Shown here: positions 14,064 to 15,618 of the stretch, piece by piece | How the letters are laid out: each line of letters begins with the position of its first letter | Numbering within the stretch: position 1 is the stretch's first letter | Source of the DNA: an uncultured Rothia sp. | Lineage (GTDB): Bacteria > Actinomycetota > Actinomycetes > Actinomycetales > Micrococcaceae | Direction: 5' to 3' | Length of the DNA: 15,618 nucleotides | Assembly (NCBI RefSeq): GCF_937976295.1 | Contig: NZ_CALJRY010000286.1 | Span: 1-15,618 of the forward strand | Notes under the pieces: generated by a model | What the model saw: the letters and a program-made list of their open reading frames with translations, nothing else | Databases searched by the model: none | What the model was told of the DNA's origin: nothing | Program-made: the position numbers and the translations under genes

Positions 14064-14086
14064 GCGGCACGAATCGTGTGTGCCGC
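14064..14086 (-). other. Hairpin in the tig leader
   Basis: A perfect 7-bp stem GCGGCAC/GTGCCGC (14064-14070 with 14080-14086) lies between tRNA-Pro and the tig ribosome site, about 13 bp before the GAGGAG. It may limit translation start or act as a second stop for tRNA-Pro transcripts. Confidence 0.45.
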
Positions 14087-14100
14087 GGTTGCTTAGTGGA

Positions 14101-14130
14101 AAGAGCGCCACGACCTTATAGCGTCGCGGC
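14101..14130 (-). terminator. Weak terminator after tRNA-Pro
   Basis: An 8-bp stem GCCGCGAC/GTCGTGGC with one G-U pair (14130-14123 with 14114-14107, 8-nt loop) begins 12 bp past tRNA-Pro and is followed on the minus strand by GCTCTTTCC, a short T-run. Confidence 0.5.
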
Positions 14131-14142
14131 AACCGTTTCACG

Positions 14143-14217
14143 TCGGGGCGACAGGATTCGAACCTGCGATCTCCTGCTCCCAAAGCAGGCGCGTTAGCCA
14201 AGCTACGCCACGCCCCG
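14143..14217 (-). tRNA. tRNA-Pro(TGG)
   Basis: Read on the minus strand, the acceptor arms are CGGGGCG (14217-14211) and CGCCCCG (14150-14144), with discriminator A (14143). The anticodon arm CTGCT-TTGGGAG-CAG places TGG as anticodon, and the T-arm has GGTTCGAATCC. The CCA end is not encoded (CGT follows). 75 nt in total. It decodes proline CCN codons. Confidence 0.97.
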
Positions 14218-14224
14218 TGAAACG

Positions 14225-14291
14225 CGAATGCTTTTAGGCATTCGGTTTTTAAGTTTACCGTGTACAAGGATAAATGCCTAACATTCGAATG
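14225..14291. repeat. Nested inverted repeats upstream of tRNA-Pro
   Basis: A 7-bp hairpin CGAATGC/GCATTCG (14225-14231 with 14238-14244) is followed on the + strand by five T. TTAGGCATT (14234-14242) is repeated inverted as AATGCCTAA (14273-14281), and a perfect palindrome CATTCGAATG sits at 14282-14291. The hexamer CATTCG or its complement occurs four times in 67 bp, right where the tRNA-Pro promoter should lie. Confidence 0.7.
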
Positions 14292-14665
14292 TCTAATTTA
14301 GAACACGAAAACCTTAAGTCTTTCTGAGGAATTATCTGAGTACGCCCATCTATCATGCATGCTGGCTTATTCAGACGCTTCTGCACGTCCCAGTCTCATC
14401 GGATTGCCGCGTTAAATAGGCTCCTTGTATTCAGGAATTTTTCTAATTCAATACCAGGATGGATACAATCGGCTCTTTGGCGAGAGATTAAAAAACCTGT
14501 AAGAGATCCCTGTTTTGTCCTTTCAGTAAAACAACCCAGCGCGAAAACACTAAGATCTTTTTATTCCCGAGAGGGGGTGACGAGCTGAAGGGTACGTATT
14601 CTGAGCAAACGAGGCACCAAATCCGTGCCCGTCAGCGATTCCCGCCTCAGATCCTCGGCATAAGG
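14268..14665. other. AT-rich gene-free gap between two tRNA genes
   Basis: This stretch of about 400 bp differs from its surroundings by many A/T runs (for example 14434-14453 and 14485-14500). A 77-codon + frame (14355-14588) has no ribosome site before its ATG, no recognisable family and no similarity that I can name. Other frames are shorter. I see no integrase, no transposase fragment and no copy of either tRNA 3' end that would mark an attachment site. It may be decayed foreign DNA or a spacer holding promoter signals of tRNA-Pro. Confidence 0.45.
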
Positions 14666-14698
14666 AAAACGCCCCAGTGCGAAGCACCAAGGCGTTTT
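14666..14698 (-). terminator. tRNA-Gly terminator
   Basis: Stem AAAACGCC/GGCGTTTT (14666-14673 with 14691-14698) has an inner GTGC/GCAC stem and ends in GTTTT in both directions. It lies 10 bp past the tRNA-Gly 3' end. Confidence 0.88.
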
Positions 14699-14708
14699 AT
14701 GTATACCG

Positions 14709-14779
14709 AGGGGATGACGGGAATCGAACCCGCGTCATCAGTTTGGAAGACTGAGGCTTTACCATTAAGCTACATCCCC
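14709..14779 (-). tRNA. tRNA-Gly(TCC)
   Basis: On the minus strand the acceptor arms are GGGGATG (14779-14773) and CATCCCC (14716-14710), with discriminator T (14709). The D arm is GCTT-AATGGTA-AAGC, the anticodon arm TCAGT-CTTCCAA-ACTGA gives TCC, and the T arm contains GGTTCGATTCC. CCA is not encoded (CGG follows). 71 nt. The sequence closely follows the usual actinobacterial tRNA-Gly(TCC). Confidence 0.97.
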
Positions 14780-14793
14780 GCAAGAACTAGATA

Positions 14794-14823
14794 AGATTAC
14801 CTGCCTGTGCTGGAGACTGTCAA
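14794..14823 (-). promoter_or_regulatory. tRNA-Gly promoter
   Basis: On the minus strand a perfect -35 TTGACA (14823-14818) is followed after 18 bp by TAATCT (14799-14794). The expected start of transcription is about eight bases before the tRNA 5' end at 14779. It is the clearest sigma-70 type promoter in the window. Confidence 0.85.
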
Positions 14824-14860
14824 GTTCGGCGCGCATCGTTTGCAGGGACCGTAGCTAACG

Positions 14861-15618
14861 CTATTTCTGGCATCCAGGGCACCAATAGAGTTTACGGCCC
14901 GCGATTTCCTCCATACGAATGGTGGTGCCGCATCGGGGGCAGGGTTCTCCGTGGTGCTGGTAAACGTAGTTAGCATGCTCAGGCCAGGCTTCGGTTTCAT
15001 GGATTCCCGGGCGGTCCTTTTGTTCGGTGGTGATGATGCGGCCGACACGCACGCCGATGGTGAGCAGATGTTTGTTATCTTCCCAGAGTCTACTCAGCTC
15101 ATCATCGGTGAGAGTTTTACCGGGGCGAAGAGGATCTATTTCTTGGCGGTAAAGCGATTCGGCACGAAAAATATTGCCCACGCCTGAGATAGCGGCCTGA
15201 TCCATGAGGATCACGCCGATAGGCCTTGAGCTTTTGCGGGCTGCTGCATAAAAACGTTCGGGATTTGCATCGGTGTTGAGAGGATCTGGCCCAAGTTTGG
15301 CGCGTACCTGGGCAACTTCGTCTGGGTTTAAGGTTCGGCAGATAGTGGGGCCAACGAGGTCAGCCCAACCGTGTTCTGAAACGATGCGGCACCGGGTAGT
15401 GCCTTTCGGCGCGGGCGGTCCGGTATATTCTTCGGCCTCCCCCGCCGTATATTCTTTTTCGCCGATCTTCCGGGGTGCGCCTATGCTGGATGCACCCGTA
15501 AAGGTTTCGTCCCCTCCAAAGCTCCAGTTTCCATAAATACCAAGGTGCACGTTGAGGGTCAGCTCATTGTTGAAGGGCACGAAAAGATGCTTACCGTGCG
15601 CATATGCGTTGAGAATGC
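14861..15618 (-). CDS. Fpg/Nei-family DNA glycosylase, partial
   Basis: Base-excision repair glycosylase/AP-lyase. The frame is open to the right edge, so the N-terminus with the catalytic Pro is outside the window; a GTG at 15580 is internal, since the frame upstream reads AYAHGKHLF, a conserved part of the family. Visible parts: LNVHLGIYGNW of the N-terminal sandwich, an elongated loop with GASSIGAPRKIG and many Glu, GWADLVGPTICRTL, the H2TH region with AAISGVGNIFRAESLYRQE, and a C-terminal zinc finger CPRCG...YWCPGCQK with four Cys. The zinc finger is complete. The layout is that of actinobacterial Nei2-like proteins, so damaged pyrimidines are the likely substrate, but Fpg versus Nei specificity cannot be judged without the N-terminus. 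It ends shortly before the tRNA-Gly promoter. In M. tuberculosis Rv2464c holds the corresponding place near tig. Confidence 0.93.
   Translation of the reverse strand, partial: ILNAYAHGKHLFVPFNNELTLNVHLGIYGNWSFGGDETFTGASSIGAPRKIGEKEYTAGEAEEYTGPPAPKGTTRCRIVSEHGWADLVGPTICRTLNPDEVAQVRAKLGPDPLNTDANPERFYAAARKSSRPIGVILMDQAAISGVGNIFRAESLYRQEIDPLRPGKTLTDDELSRLWEDNKHLLTIGVRVGRIITTEQKDRPGIHETEAWPEHANYVYQHHGEPCPRCGTTIRMEEIAGRKLYWCPGCQK

Noticed and set aside
14709..14779. tRNA-Gly as an integration site with attL/attR
   Set aside because: I looked for a second copy of the 3' part of tRNA-Gly or tRNA-Pro in the window and found none, and there is no integrase gene.
15001..15580. Start of the DNA glycosylase at 15580 (GTG)
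   Set aside because: The frame remains open to the right edge and encodes a conserved AHGKHLF segment upstream, so the codon at 15580 is internal.

Overview
The window looks like chromosomal DNA from an actinobacterium. Pointers are a ValRS of the short actinobacterial type, two tandem ClpP genes behind trigger factor, a CPWC oxidoreductase closely resembling the mycothiol-dependent nitroreductase Rv2466c, tRNA genes without encoded CCA, and codon use rich in G/C but not extreme. From the overall gene styles I infer the family Micrococcaceae, perhaps Rothia. The genus is a guess from recognition; no search was run.

Layout, left to right. At 1-455 (minus) is the N-terminus of a secreted protein with a Lys/Pro/Ala/Glu repeat, behind an AT-rich, structured leader. 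At 991-1791 (minus) is a short-chain dehydrogenase, and at 1918-2232 (minus) a two-helix membrane protein. From about 2300 the + strand is coding: a small Arg-rich protein (2488-2802) and valyl-tRNA synthetase valS (2822-5554), closed by a strong terminator. A gene-poor stretch (5650-6065) leads to a small hypothetical gene (6090-6491) bounded by two copies of a 19-bp repeat, then a large membrane protein with an LssY_C-like domain (6686-8248). A bidirectional terminator at 8301 separates this + strand block from the minus strand block that fills the rest.

The minus block, read from right to left, holds an Fpg/Nei DNA glycosylase (5' end outside the window), tRNA-Gly(TCC), an AT-rich gene-free gap, tRNA-Pro(TGG), tig, clpP1-clpP2, a 511-bp repetitive spacer, clpX, and the Rv2466c-like nitroreductase. 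Trigger factor, the two ClpP subunits and ClpX form the cytosolic folding and degradation module. The glycosylase/tig/clpP1/clpP2/clpX/nitroreductase/valS set also clusters in Mycobacterium tuberculosis (Rv2466c to Rv2448c), so most of the right half is conserved housekeeping order.

I did not find a clear undescribed multi-gene system. The points most worth a second look are non-coding: a leader with mutually exclusive hairpins (498-582), the 19-bp repeat pair around 6090-6491, repeat arrays in the clpX-clpP2 spacer and upstream of ORF 2488, and the AT-rich gap and nested inverted repeats around the two tRNA genes.
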